DNA from: Paraglomus occultum
Lineage: Eukaryota > Glomeromycota > Glomeromycetes > Paraglomerales > Paraglomeraceae
Direction: 5' to 3'
DNA length: 10,785 nt
Assembly (NCBI GenBank): GCA_910592205.1
Contig: CAJVPJ010001290.1
Coordinates: forward strand, 1 to 10,785
Below the pieces are notes generated by a model. That model ran no database searches, had not been told where the DNA came from, and saw only the letters and a list, made by a program, of their open reading frames with translations. The position numbers and the translations under genes are program-made. Positions within the stretch are counted from its first letter, which is position 1. Each line of letters opens with the position of its first letter. Below, in pieces: positions 1 to 7,700 of this stretch.

Positions 1-77
<77 letters not shown>
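1..77. repeat. (TAA)n trinucleotide microsatellite
   Basis: An uninterrupted ATA/TAA tract of about 25 units starts at the first base, so the true length is unknown. It ends 22 bp before the likely splice acceptor of the Hsp70-like gene, so it appears to lie inside an intron. A pyrimidine tract (78-90) separates it from that acceptor. Perfect tracts of this length are usually polymorphic between strains. Confidence 0.97.
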
Positions 78-82
<5 letters not shown>

Positions 83-99
83 TTCTTTTTGACAACAAG
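1..99 (+). other. 3' part of an intron of the HSPA12-like gene
   Basis: The reading frame of the Hsp70-like protein is closed by a TGA at 90-92, yet family-like residues (ALDPSS then LTYGI) continue right up to about position 100. The simplest explanation is an acceptor AG at 98-99 (ACAAG) preceded by the pyrimidine tract 78-90, with the intron in phase 1 and its 5' part outside the window. No CTAAT branch site is visible. The only candidate branch sequences are TAATAAT units inside the microsatellite. An acceptor at 110-112 (CCAAG) is possible but would remove residues that fit the family. Confidence 0.6.
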
Positions 100-662
100 C
101 CCTTGATCCAAGTTCGGTGGAAACATGCGCTTTACCTTTAACATATGGCATTTGTTCTCCCGCGCCGTATTCACCATCTCTTCACTCGTCCTATCACAAT
201 AATTCATCTGAGACAGTTCCTCTGTTTAGAGCAATAATTTCTAGAGGTCAGCTAGTCCACATAAATACCATCTATTCAACGACGGTTAAGGTGGATTATC
301 CGGAACAAGAAGAGCTCGAAGTGAAGTTATATACTAGTAAGAAAGAGAACGTAACGTATTGTGATGAGGAGGAAGTTCAGCTGTATGGAACTCTTACTGT
401 GGTAAATATATCGAAACAAACAAATTAACAGAACTTCTGAATATATCCATTTAAAATACTAATGTAATTACTTTTCGCGATTGCTAATTTCGCTTAATAG
501 GATCTTCCAGATACAGAGTATGGCTTAGACCGAGAGATTGATATCCAGCTATTCGTTGGTGACGTGAGCATGACGGTAACGGCGTATAACAAGAAGAAGG
601 GAGAACCTTATGAATCTGCATTTGAATTGAATAAATGTGCTTTAAATGAGTTACTATCATAA
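100..662 (+). CDS. HSPA12-like Hsp70 family protein, C-terminal part (two exons, 5' partial)
   Basis: This is the C-terminal substrate-binding part of a divergent Hsp70 of the HSPA12 type, a cytosolic ATPase-like chaperone relative. The exons are 100-401 and 501-662, joined in phase 0 across a 99 bp GT-AG intron, and end at TAA 660-662. Visible marks are the LTYGI segment expected at the end of the nucleotide-binding domain, then a beta-rich stretch with PLFRAIISRGQLV. Next comes LYGTLTV, joined by splicing to the D-L-P-D motif, then REIDIQLFVGD and MTVTAYNKKKGE. This order (G-T-L, LPD, R-E-I/V, F-G-D, V-T-A) matches the C terminus of HSPA12-like proteins as I know the family. The ATPase domain is upstream of the window. 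There is no ER or vacuolar tail. The short tail ALNELLS is not an EEVD motif, which is usual for this branch. A GTG at 117 could be mistaken for a start, but homology extends upstream of it, so this is an internal exon. Family assignment rests on motif recall, not on a search. Confidence 0.82.
402..500 (+). other. Intron (99 bp) in the HSPA12-like gene
   Basis: The donor is GTG|GTAAAT and the acceptor is TTAATAG|GAT. Two branch-site candidates are visible: TACTAAT (457-463) and TGCTAAT (482-488). Removing it joins L-T-V to D-L-P-D in phase 0, restoring the conserved Hsp70-like stretch. Without splicing, translation would stop at 426-428 after a nonsense tail (VNISKQTN). Confidence 0.88.
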
Positions 663-934
663 TCAAATCAGGTATAAAAATATATTACCAAAAATATATT
701 CTATTACAGTATATGTACGTAAGAGGTTTTACGTAAAGTCTTTGAGTTGCAGTGGCGGAATAAAATTATTATGTAATAATAACACGGACAATTTTTACGC
801 GACGATTTGTAAATTATTTTTTTTGTTTGTTTTATTTGCTTTGTTTTTTTGTCCTGGAAATACTCTATTTAATATGATTGTCTCAACAACATTTAACAAA
901 AGCATTGTTTAAAAATTAAGATCCTCCTCCTTCA
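663..934 (+). other. 3' flank of the HSPA12-like gene
   Basis: This is a very AT-rich stretch with T runs (for example 815-850). An AATAAA at 759-764, 97 bases after the stop, is the best polyadenylation candidate. The open frame at 646-912 overlaps the Hsp70 stop, is low in complexity and shows no family features, so I read the segment as 3' UTR and spacer. Confidence 0.6.
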
Positions 935-936
935 TA

Positions 937-960
937 CACAGTGGCTCTCTTTATAGTGGA
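937..960 (+). repeat. Left terminal inverted repeat of the 626 bp element
   Basis: Begins CACAGTGGCTCTC directly after TA (935-936). It matches the reverse complement of 1539-1562 at 23 of 24 positions. Confidence 0.9.
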
Positions 961-1538
961 GACACAAAATCCAACAGTTTTCTACACTATAACGAAAAAA
1001 GAAATCTCACCATATAGTGTATTTAATAATATATCATGTGACATACACTATAGCGAATTCGATTAAAAAGCGGTTTATTATCTTTTATTATTAACAAACA
1101 ATCTCACACATTGTCTAAAATAATAGAAACTCTCGTATTATTATAGTTCTCTTAGTTCTTTATAACAAGTAATAGGCCTTGCTTTATTATTTTTTGTCAA
1201 TTACATACTTTGCCCCAGTCAAGGCAACACGATCTTTGAATGTTTTTTGACCACCTCTATCCTAGACTGTGAGAGAGCCATATCAACTGTCTGTTCATCC
1301 ATAACAAAGAAGAAAAAACTTTCTTCGTTCTAATCTGACTAATCATTACCCCCTCCACTATATCGAACGAAAATCCACAATATAGCGATTTCGCACTACA
1401 TACACTATATGGACTATAATTAATCAAGCATATTTCCTCCACTAAGAAATCTGCATAGTTTCTATATAAATACACTATATAGAGCTAGTTTAATTAGGAG
1501 AAAAAAAGTTTCCAACATGAAATCCACTGTAACTGAGG

Positions 1539-1562
1539 TCCACTATAAAGAGAGCCACCGTG
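1539..1562 (-). repeat. Right terminal inverted repeat of the 626 bp element
   Basis: Reads outward as CACGGTGGCTCTC and is followed by TA (1563-1564). The single difference from the left end is at the fourth base (G for A). Confidence 0.9.
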
Positions 1563-1564
1563 TA

Positions 1565-1914
1565 TAATAAAATTTATATTTCTTGTTATTATTATTTCCA
1601 CTTGGCTAAAGTTTGCTTTGTCACTCGAGTAACCCAACAATACGCGCTTTTAGATTTCAAGCTTATGAGTCTTGTTGGCGAGGAAACCCTCACCAAAAAG
1701 TTTTCTATTTTGCTAATGTGAGGAGCAAAAATCGAGGAACCGCAAACTACAAATTGTTACGCGACAAGAAATACATAACAACATCCGTTCGCACAACAGT
1801 TAACGTAACAGACTATCAGATATAATGACATTGATGTATATATTATCTTTACAATGCATAAACTGTTTCAACTAATTATTTTGTGAGTTCTACGGGTCAC
1901 ATACAGGTAATTAG
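1565..1914. other. Spacer between two miniature elements, no recognised gene
   Basis: About 350 bp. The plus-strand open frame at 1613-1825 (70 codons) would start at TTG and has no motif I recognise. Its composition is slightly less AT-rich than its surroundings. I see no splice signals or inverted repeats that explain it. It may be a decayed gene fragment or chance. Confidence 0.5.
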
Positions 1915-1916
1915 TA

Positions 1917-1946
1917 CAGTGAACCCTCCATGAATGCACATCCTCC
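1917..1946 (+). repeat. Left terminal inverted repeat of the 573 bp element
   Basis: Starts CAGTGAACCCTCC after TA. It pairs with 2460-2489 with four or so differences, mostly transitions. Confidence 0.87.
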
Positions 1947-2144
1947 ACCATAGGTCCACCGGTGATACCAGTAATGTTACGGTAAGAAATTACACTAAAT
2001 TTGTACAGACAAAAATCAAATAAAGAAATTTCTGTGCGCACGATTAAGTCGACACGTTCTAAGTTATCGTCACATTTATATTAATCAATATTAATATCTA
2101 ACAACGAACAGCCAAGAATTAACAAAGAATGTTGATTTTTAAGT

Positions 2145-2392
2145 AACCCCGAAGAACAGGAGGTTTATGTGATTTCTGACAATAAAAAACTTGTTGAATT
2201 ATATAGGAAACAGTCAGATTTACCTACTAATAGCATAGCGAGGAAGCCAATGACAGTACTGAGCCCGAAATAGCCTGTGTTAACGAGGCTTCAAAAAGCT
2301 TAGAAATAGTGTATATCTTTTTACAACAACAAGATAATGCTGAGAAATTGTTCAAAGACGTCAAAGCTCTTGGTAAATACAGACTACGATGA
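2145..2392 (+). pseudogene. C-terminal remnant of a pogo/Tigger-like transposase
   Basis: Two reading frames carry family-like residues. The first (from 2145) reads NPEEQEVYVISDNKKLVELY, and the same frame goes on with RKQSDLPTNS. After a frame change near 2240 the second frame reads STEPEIACVNEASKSLEIVY, then IFLQQQD, and stops at TGA 2390-2392. The acidic stretch, then an A/S-L-E-x-V-x-x-F-L-Q-Q-Q helix just before the stop, is what I expect at the end of fungal pogo/Tigger (CENP-B/jerky-like) DDE transposases. The HTH DNA-binding region and the DDE catalytic core are missing. The remnant sits about 30 bp before the right-end repeats, the normal place for the gene's 3' end. At least one frameshift makes it non-functional. 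Assignment is by motif recall. Confidence 0.72.
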
Positions 2393-2429
2393 ATCAATTT
2401 TTTGATAATAAATAACAACTAAATGCACA

Positions 2430-2482
2430 CCCTCCATAAATGCACGCTTCCTCCATCCCCGAGGGCGTGCATTTACGGAGGG
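2430..2482. repeat. Hairpin at the right end of the 573 bp element
   Basis: CCCTCCATAAATGCACGC (2430-2447) pairs with 2465-2482 with one mismatch around a 17 base loop. The 5' arm is thus an extra, internally placed copy of the terminal repeat in inverted orientation to the right end. Confidence 0.85.
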
Positions 2483-2489
2483 TTCACTG
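2460..2489 (-). repeat. Right terminal inverted repeat of the 573 bp element
   Basis: Read outward it begins CAGTGAACCCTCCGT and it is followed by TA (2490-2491). It also pairs with the adjacent segment 2430-2447 to form a terminal hairpin. Confidence 0.87.
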
Positions 2490-2491
2490 TA

Positions 2492-3228
2492 ACTTGAATT
2501 ATTTGTTTTACTTGCTTCGTTCAAACAATAATACAAACATTTCTATATTTATAGTTCAAAATTCCAGAACATTATTGTTGTATGTCAGATCGGAATTATT
2601 GCATAACGTATGGGCATAGTTTGCAATCCAGTGTCAAATTCCTGGACATGTCTGTCTTACACTAATATTAGTTAATTATCTTTGTAAATTCCTTACGATT
2701 ATGCTTTGGTATTTATCCAACTGTGCAAGAGATGAGTGTTTGGTTACATATCGTAAACCACGATTTCCAATGTCATAGGGGCAACAGCTATATTATTAAC
2801 GGCTGTTCCGTATTCCAATAACTAATCTATGAGCGTTAGTTATTATCCAGTTAATGCGCTTAATTTTAAAAACAATCGTACTGATAAACATTTTTTTTCG
2901 CCTGCTTTCTTTCCTTCCTTGTTCGGATTAGTTGCGCTAATATTTCCAGATACAGTCATAGATCTACGTAACTTGTAATCAACTTAGCAGAGTTTTTTGG
3001 GGTTTAGTTGTTTGGTTTTAAGTGTCGTGGTAGTATCAATGTTGTATTTCTGTTTTCTTATGCAATAGCGGATATTAATTGAGTTCTCTCTACAATATTA
3101 TCGAATCAGTTGTTGTACTGTAAGAAAAAATCTGTTGAAGTGGTCGTCATAGTATTTAAGCATCGAGCAGTTTATAATGCGAATATTAATTAGCCAAGCC
3201 ATATAGCAGCCGAGTGTCGAAGTATCCG
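2492..3228. other. Gene-poor AT-rich spacer
   Basis: No open frame of coding character on either strand. The only local structure seen is a perfect 9 bp hairpin AATAACTAA/TTAGTTATT around 2817-2846. Otherwise nothing recognised. Confidence 0.6.
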
Positions 3229-3407
3229 ATCAGACATACAGCATAGGCCATAATATCATATAGTTCACATTCCAACATTATTACTAATCTTCTGTTTTAT
3301 TATTAATATAGATGTTATACCTATCAGACATACAACATAGGCCATAATATGATATAGTTCACATCCCAATATTACTGTATTACTAATTTTCTGTTTTACT
3401 ATTAATA
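3229..3407 (+). repeat. Near-tandem duplication of an ~85 bp segment
   Basis: ATCAGACATACAGCATAGGC at 3229 recurs at 3323 with one difference, and the match continues through GGCCATAATAT, ATATAGTTCACAT and TTACTAAT to TTCTGTTTTA and TATTAAT. Copy one is about 3229-3309 and copy two about 3323-3407, offset 94 bp. Differences are a few substitutions plus a short insertion (TACTGTA-like) in copy two. The second copy runs into an ATATTA microsatellite-like tract at 3402-3421. No protein is encoded. Confidence 0.85.
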
Positions 3408-3429
3408 TTAATATTAATATACACTACCA

Positions 3430-3765
3430 AATTCAAAAATCTGTATTGGCGTTATTACTAAAAATTTTTACATCGTTATGAAGCTGATTGACTATACTTT
3501 TTTAGGGAAAAATAATAAAGAATTTAAACCTTTCATTATTATCAAAGCTGCAGTTCGATGAAGTGGCAGTAATATGTTATACATACATTTTTCATACGAT
3601 TACATACGTTTAACCTACATATCGTTATTTCACCGAAGCACGGTATGATAAGTTGTGTAAATTTATCAGCATTTTATTCGAAAACTGCAGTCAATCAGCT
3701 TCATAACAATATAAAAATTTTTGTTGTTTGTTTAGTAAATAACGCCAATACAAATTTTTGAAAAA
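3430..3765. mobile_element. Inverted-repeat (foldback/MITE-like) element, ~335 bp
   Basis: The left arm (3432-3493) and the right arm (3689-3762) are inverted copies. Both contain TCAAAAATYTGTATTGGCG at the outside and AAGCTGATTGACT at the inside. The right arm has a ~10 bp insertion (around 3721-3731) and a few substitutions. The 195 bp centre shows no coding frame. I cannot identify a clean target-site duplication, so the exact ends and superfamily are unknown. It is diverged and presumably old. Confidence 0.75.
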
Positions 3766-6244
3766 TTGAATTTTTCATATGTTTTGCTATCGATCGACAA
3801 ATTTCGGCAAATACTTTTTGGTATCGAGTGTAGCGATCAGACATTGTCTGTTTCATCTGACATGCGTCCATTCTGAACTGACATACAACAATAGAATGGT
3901 TTCCGAATTTTCTAGTGACGTGAAACAATGTGATGCGTACAGTCTCACCGAAAAGATTTTTTTTTTCTAATCACACAGCGCGCAACAGAAAAAGATAAAC
4001 TATTCCATAGCTTTTCACTGAAACCTATTCAGAGGAATAACTGATAAGAGCGCCAGAAATAGTAATGATCACAAAGTTACCGTATTTGTCTCTTTCTTTC
4101 AAAGTTGTAAGAAGCATTTACAGAGCAACTATTACTATTATGTGTAATAATTATAATAATAATTTGTACGCTCATTAGCTGAATGGCATTCGAAAATGTA
4201 GCAACAAAATTCATATTTTACATACGCTTGATCGTTGAGTCGTATGATTGATCATATTGAGTATGCAAATACAGAATCGTAAATCAGACGATCCGCAACT
4301 CATCCTCACTAACCCATAAATTATTAATCACCAACATGTTTGAACAGTTTACCTAATGGAGATTGATTCTTGCCTTTCTTTATAGCGAAAAGGTTTACGA
4401 TGTAACCTATATAGTTGACTTGAAGCGAGTCCTAAAACAAGCTATTTGACAAAATCTTATTTATTAAAGTCATATACATATGCTAACAATGCGTAACTAT
4501 CCCTATTTAGGCATTACTCGGGACAGGTTATATACCTTGCACACGACAAGCTTAAAATCGTCCCGTTTGTAAGGCTATGGATTTACTGTTTGGCCGACAC
4601 ACACGGATTACCACTAATGCATGAAACGCGATGTTGACATCCTGTATGTACTTGTCCGCAAACGGTTAAACAGATATAATAATAGACAGTAACTATTACA
4701 CAGGTGCTCTTAGTATTAGAAGAATCAAGACCATAATATTATAATCTGAGTGTGATGTGTCAAGCCCCAACCTCAAATTCTAATTAGCATTTCATTTTAT
4801 TTACTGGGCGTTGCGTCCTTTTACAACAAATTTAGGGAATAATGAAACATGAAGCACACTAGCTCTATCCCTTGCCTAAATAGAAAATTGATGTCTGCTC
4901 GTGCAGCCCGTGCTTCATATCTTTTTAATAAAGCTTTTTTTATCTCATTATAATCTTATAGGTTACTTTGTATTGTAACAAGGGAAAGATGATACCTACG
5001 TTTCACAGTAACAGGTAAATTACTACACGCTATAATTAGTTAAACCACCATGACCGTAAAGTATTAGACTCAACGGGAAGTATTAAAGAATCAAGATGGG
5101 AAGGTTATCATAAAATAAGTTTGTCCGATTAATCGCTTATTTGGTTAGCGCGTATGCTCTATCACCATTTCGTTGAGACAGCTTATCAATTAATTATGAG
5201 CCGATCAGTAAACCGCTCGTTTTTCTTTGTACGGATATCACACTGTACCACAAGTTACAGTCATTGCCATGTGGACATACAAAGTATCGTGACCACAATC
5301 AGCTCGTTAGATATTAACATAGCATTGTCATATAACCAGTATCGGCCGTTGTGTGTTTGAGATGGTTTTTGATATCGACCGCTTTTATTTACTGTATTTA
5401 GCATTCTTTACAAGTCCAATTCTTTGGTTACTATTATGCACCTCACCCCACATATAGTTGATGTTTGTTATGCGCCGCTATGCAGTTTGTATGTGCTTTC
5501 TCCTTTCCCCCGGCTTTTAACACTAGCTAGCAATTAATACGGGACTTGGAATCTATTTACCAAATGGTATAATAATAATATGCGTATCGTAAAACTGACA
5601 ATCCGGAATCTTCGAAACTTGCTGCTCGCCCTTCACACGCTATTTATTGCCTTATTAGGATCGATTGACTGTGGATCGGCCTTACGATTGTTACAGTTAC
5701 TTCTTTCAACCGAACTTTTAATTAGGCTTATGTGCATGATGTGTGCTTCAATTTTTCCTATTGGCGTAAGTGCCAATTTCGCATTCTCTTGTTAGTTAAA
5801 GATAGCGATCAAATACAATTCTCAACTTGGTCATCATGCGGCGGCTATTTATACAGCATACTACATTCTCTATACTTTGTTTGGGTTTCGGATTTCTTTT
5901 ATATTGTACCTGAAACCAATCAACCACCCATCCAACTCTTTTCACATCCTTCCTTCCTCTTTGTTTGCTCCCCTGTTTCAAATTCCCAACAATAAGAACG
6001 TTTCGGTTCAATATAAATTACCTCAACGGCCCCAAGTTTCTGCACATTAATCGAATATAGATTAATAAATTAGAGTGAGTATGTGTGTTTTGCAGCAAAT
6101 GATAATTGTATGCGTGACGGGGTGGGTGGGTGTATGTCCTTGTCCTTGTCCTTGTCCTTGTTCTTAATTTCTTAACTTCTCAAATTTAATAGGAGTCGAA
6201 ACCAGTTCTTCTCAAAGTCGAGGAGTAGGCCGAATTAACTAAGA
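3766..6244. other. Long gene-poor spacer
   Basis: About 2.5 kb with only short open frames, several overlapping each other on opposite strands (3701-3970, 5154-5360, 5580-5995), none with recognisable motifs. CGATCAGACATTG at 3832 echoes the start of the repeat at 3229. ATGAAGCAC (near 4849) and GTGCTTCAT (near 4909) form a spaced inverted repeat. A pyrimidine-rich block (about 5925-5990) and a TGGG/TGTG-rich block (6118-6134) precede the downstream gene. No RNA gene was recognised. Confidence 0.55.
6137..6160. repeat. (TCCTTG)4 hexanucleotide microsatellite
   Basis: Four perfect units of TCCTTG, followed by a decayed fifth (TTCTTA). It lies about 465 bp upstream of the membrane-protein start codon. 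Confidence 0.95.
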
Positions 6245-6334
6245 TATTATTTGACTCACATCACACTTCATCAACCGCAGGCTGAAAGCGTTGTCTTGAC
6301 GACTGCTTTCTTTCGGTTGAGTAGTCAAATAATA
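6245..6334. repeat. Nested ~90 bp foldback hairpin upstream of the membrane-protein gene
   Basis: Three nested perfect stems are visible. TATTATTTGACT (6245-6256) pairs with 6323-6334, TCAACCG (6271-6277) with CGGTTGA (6314-6320), and GAAAGC (6284-6289) with GCTTTC (6305-6310). TA occurs at both outer edges, so it could be a very small TA-inserted element. It lies about 290 bp before the ATG at 6625. Confidence 0.7.
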
Positions 6335-6549
6335 AGATTTTATTGTTGCTACAAGAAGTGTGAAAAATATCTTGGTTGAGAGCGAGGGAAAACAAGAGGA
6401 ACGCAGGGCATAGTAACCTGTCATCGGAATACTAGCAAATCGGCCTTATCAGGATAATGCTGATACATTAACAAACAGTAAAATACATCAATACACTATC
6501 CCATAGAATATCCATAGAGTATACATACATACGCATATACATACACACA

Positions 6550-6624
6550 TATATATCGGAACTGCACTACGGGCAAAATCTGATTAATCTCATAATCTCA
6601 TTACACTACATTGCAAAAATAATA
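6550..6624 (+). promoter_or_regulatory. Likely core promoter and 5' leader of the membrane-protein gene
   Basis: A TATATAT box at 6550-6556 lies 69-75 bases before the start codon, at the end of an ATAC/ACAT-rich simple repeat (6520-6550). The leader is A-rich next to the ATG (AATAATAATGG), a favourable fungal start context. Transcription start not determinable. Confidence 0.45.
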
Positions 6625-7312
6625 ATGGCTCTGAGCATTCATAAACAGTCATCTTTGTCTTCCGTCTTCCTCTACACTCTTCTTGTCTTCCTCCACCGAT
6701 CATTAACCGTCTCGGCAGTGCCGATTGGATCACTCGACACTACTACCGTATTTGCGAAACGGGGCCCGGACGGTGAATCAGATGCAAGTGACGGCAACGA
6801 AAATGAACGTAAGAACATTATACAATTGGTCGTCATTATGCTTGTTGTAGCAGCTGTTCTAGGCAGCTTACTTGCTGGATGGTCTGGTATTAAATGGATT
6901 ATGAGAAGGAGGGCTGACAAGATTCAGGTATGTCCAATGAATGGAGCTAAAGAGGGGGAGGGATGGAGAGAGAAGAGAGAGAATGCATACGCTTTTCCGT
7001 AAAAATATTATCAGTTTCAGTAATTCTAATCTTTTAACGTTCATCAATAAACAGCATCAGGCAGATTTCACCAATTCAACGGAAACCTCCCGCATGACGC
7101 CGCTCGAAACAATCGATCTTACTCCACCATCGCCATCCCATATAAAATCATCACGTTCATCGCGCTGTTCCGATACTTGGGAACGGTATTTGAACATGAT
7201 TCAAACGCCTGCTAGACTAAACCAAGCTGTTAAAGCGATGAAGAGTCAAAACCCAGGTCGATGGAATAAAATCAAGGATGATATGGAAGAAAGCAAGGAC
7301 GGAAGTTTTTAA
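6625..7312 (+). CDS. Predicted secreted-type single-pass membrane protein, unknown function (two exons, 186 aa)
   Basis: The exons are 6625-6927 and 7055-7312. I do not recognise the family. Residues 1-31 look like a signal peptide: K7, a hydrophobic core around 14-23, and VSA before V32. Residues 32-64 would be a short outer segment containing a dibasic A-K-R site (44-46, Kex2-like) and an acidic, charged stretch GPDGESDASDGNENER. Residues 65-93 form one membrane helix, rich in small residues (AAVLGSLLAGWSG, possible helix packing). RRR at 94-96 fits cytoplasmic placement of what follows. The inner tail (97-186) has a Thr/Ser-Pro segment (DLTPPSPSH, 122-130), a Ser/Arg patch (SSRSSRCS), and a helical-looking end with W143, W171 and charged residues. 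The ATG was chosen because it has a good context and is immediately followed by the signal peptide. No neighbour suggests a role. A receptor, adaptor or cell-wall sensor is conceivable, but nothing proves it. Confidence 0.83.
6928..7054 (+). other. Intron (127 bp) in the membrane-protein gene
   Basis: The donor is CAG|GTATGT, the branch candidate TTCTAAT (7024-7030) and the acceptor AAACAG|CAT, in phase 0. A second acceptor (CATCAG, 7060) six bases on would drop residues H102 and Q103. Unspliced message stays open to TAA 7000-7002, giving a 125-residue form with 24 unrelated residues in place of the inner tail. The purine-rich GAGAGAGA stretch (6951-6982) is inside the intron. Confidence 0.88.
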
Positions 7313-7700
7313 AGAAGAAAAAGAGATGATGCAACGAAGAGCGTTCGTCTACTTTTTTAACGAAATTCCCATCATATTCGCTTTCCTTTTTTATTTCATA
7401 TTCTGTTTATGATACAATACTCTCACTTCACCTTATAATTTCCTCCGATATATATATTCTCATGGACACTTGTATATTTCCTTATTCCCGCTCCAGATTC
7501 GTAGTATTACCAAATAATTTGTGTATGAACTTAATCGTTTTGTAATTGATGGTTTGTTAATGCATGTATTAGTAGTATGTCTTTTGTAAAACGATCATTA
7601 TTTATCCTGTAATGTCAGAGATAGATAAGTCGTTTGTAGGCCTTTTACTCTCCTTTCCCAATATGGATGACGAATAAAGCTCTCGCATTATTGCTAGTGT
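7313..7700 (+). other. 3' UTR and flank of the membrane-protein gene
   Basis: AT- and pyrimidine-rich sequence. AATAAA at 7673-7678 lies 361 bases after the stop and is the clearest polyadenylation candidate; no other AATAAA is seen between stop and that site. Confidence 0.5.

Larger units (their letters stand above)
937..1562. mobile_element. Miniature inverted-repeat element (pogo/Tc1-like, TA target), 626 bp
   Basis: The ends form 24 bp terminal inverted repeats (937-960 and 1539-1562) differing at one base; the left one begins CACAGTGGCTCTCTTT. TA flanks both sides (935-936 and 1563-1564), as expected for Tc1/mariner/pogo target duplication. The element has no convincing coding capacity. 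A minus-strand frame of about 24 codons in the centre is not recognisable. Eight copies of CACTATA, in either orientation, sit at 952, 985, 1013, 1046, 1356, 1403, 1473 and 1541. All fall within the outer ~210 bp of an end and none in the middle 300 bp. A likely longer consensus is ATACACTATAT. Such subterminal repeats are plausible transposase-binding sites. Assignment to pogo rather than another TA-targeting family is inference. Confidence 0.85.
1917..2489 (+). mobile_element. Deleted pogo/Tigger-like element, 573 bp, with transposase tail
   Basis: The ends are inverted repeats: the left begins CAGTGAACCCTCCATGAATG and the right, read outward, CAGTGAACCCTCCGTAAATG. TA lies on both sides (1915-1916 and 2490-2491). 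The pairing continues through ATGCAC and CCTC to about 30 bp with a few mismatches. AATGCAC occurs at 1933, 2422 and 2439, and inverted at 2467. The 3' half carries the broken C terminus of a DDE transposase (see 2145-2392), so this is an internally deleted copy rather than an unrelated miniature element. The transposase DNA-binding and catalytic regions are absent, so it could only move with enzyme from elsewhere. Confidence 0.88.

Noticed and set aside
484-666. Minus-strand open frame of 60 codons
   Set aside because: It lies antisense to the second Hsp70-like exon, which has clear family motifs; this is a shadow frame.
672-709. GT...AG pair that could be a 3' UTR intron
   Set aside because: At 38 bp it is shorter than usual fungal introns and it lies after the stop codon, so nothing in the protein supports it.
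646-912. Plus-strand open frame of 88 codons after the Hsp70-like stop
   Set aside because: AT-driven composition with long F/L/N runs, overlaps the end of the real gene in another frame and has a polyadenylation-like AATAAA inside it.
1257-1475. Minus-strand open frame inside the 626 bp element as a transposase remnant
   Set aside because: No DDE, HTH or tail motif seen; it also runs through the CACTATA iteron zone, which looks non-coding.
1613-1825. 70-codon open frame between two elements as a gene
   Set aside because: Non-ATG start, no recognisable motif, no splice partners; kept only as spacer content.
5580-5995. Overlapping hydrophobic plus-strand frames as a membrane protein gene
   Set aside because: Composition follows T-rich DNA, frames overlap each other and a minus-strand frame, and no splice pair joins them sensibly.
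6672-6920. Minus-strand open frame of 82 codons
   Set aside because: Antisense shadow of the first exon of the membrane-protein gene, which has a signal peptide, membrane helix and a well-formed splice site.
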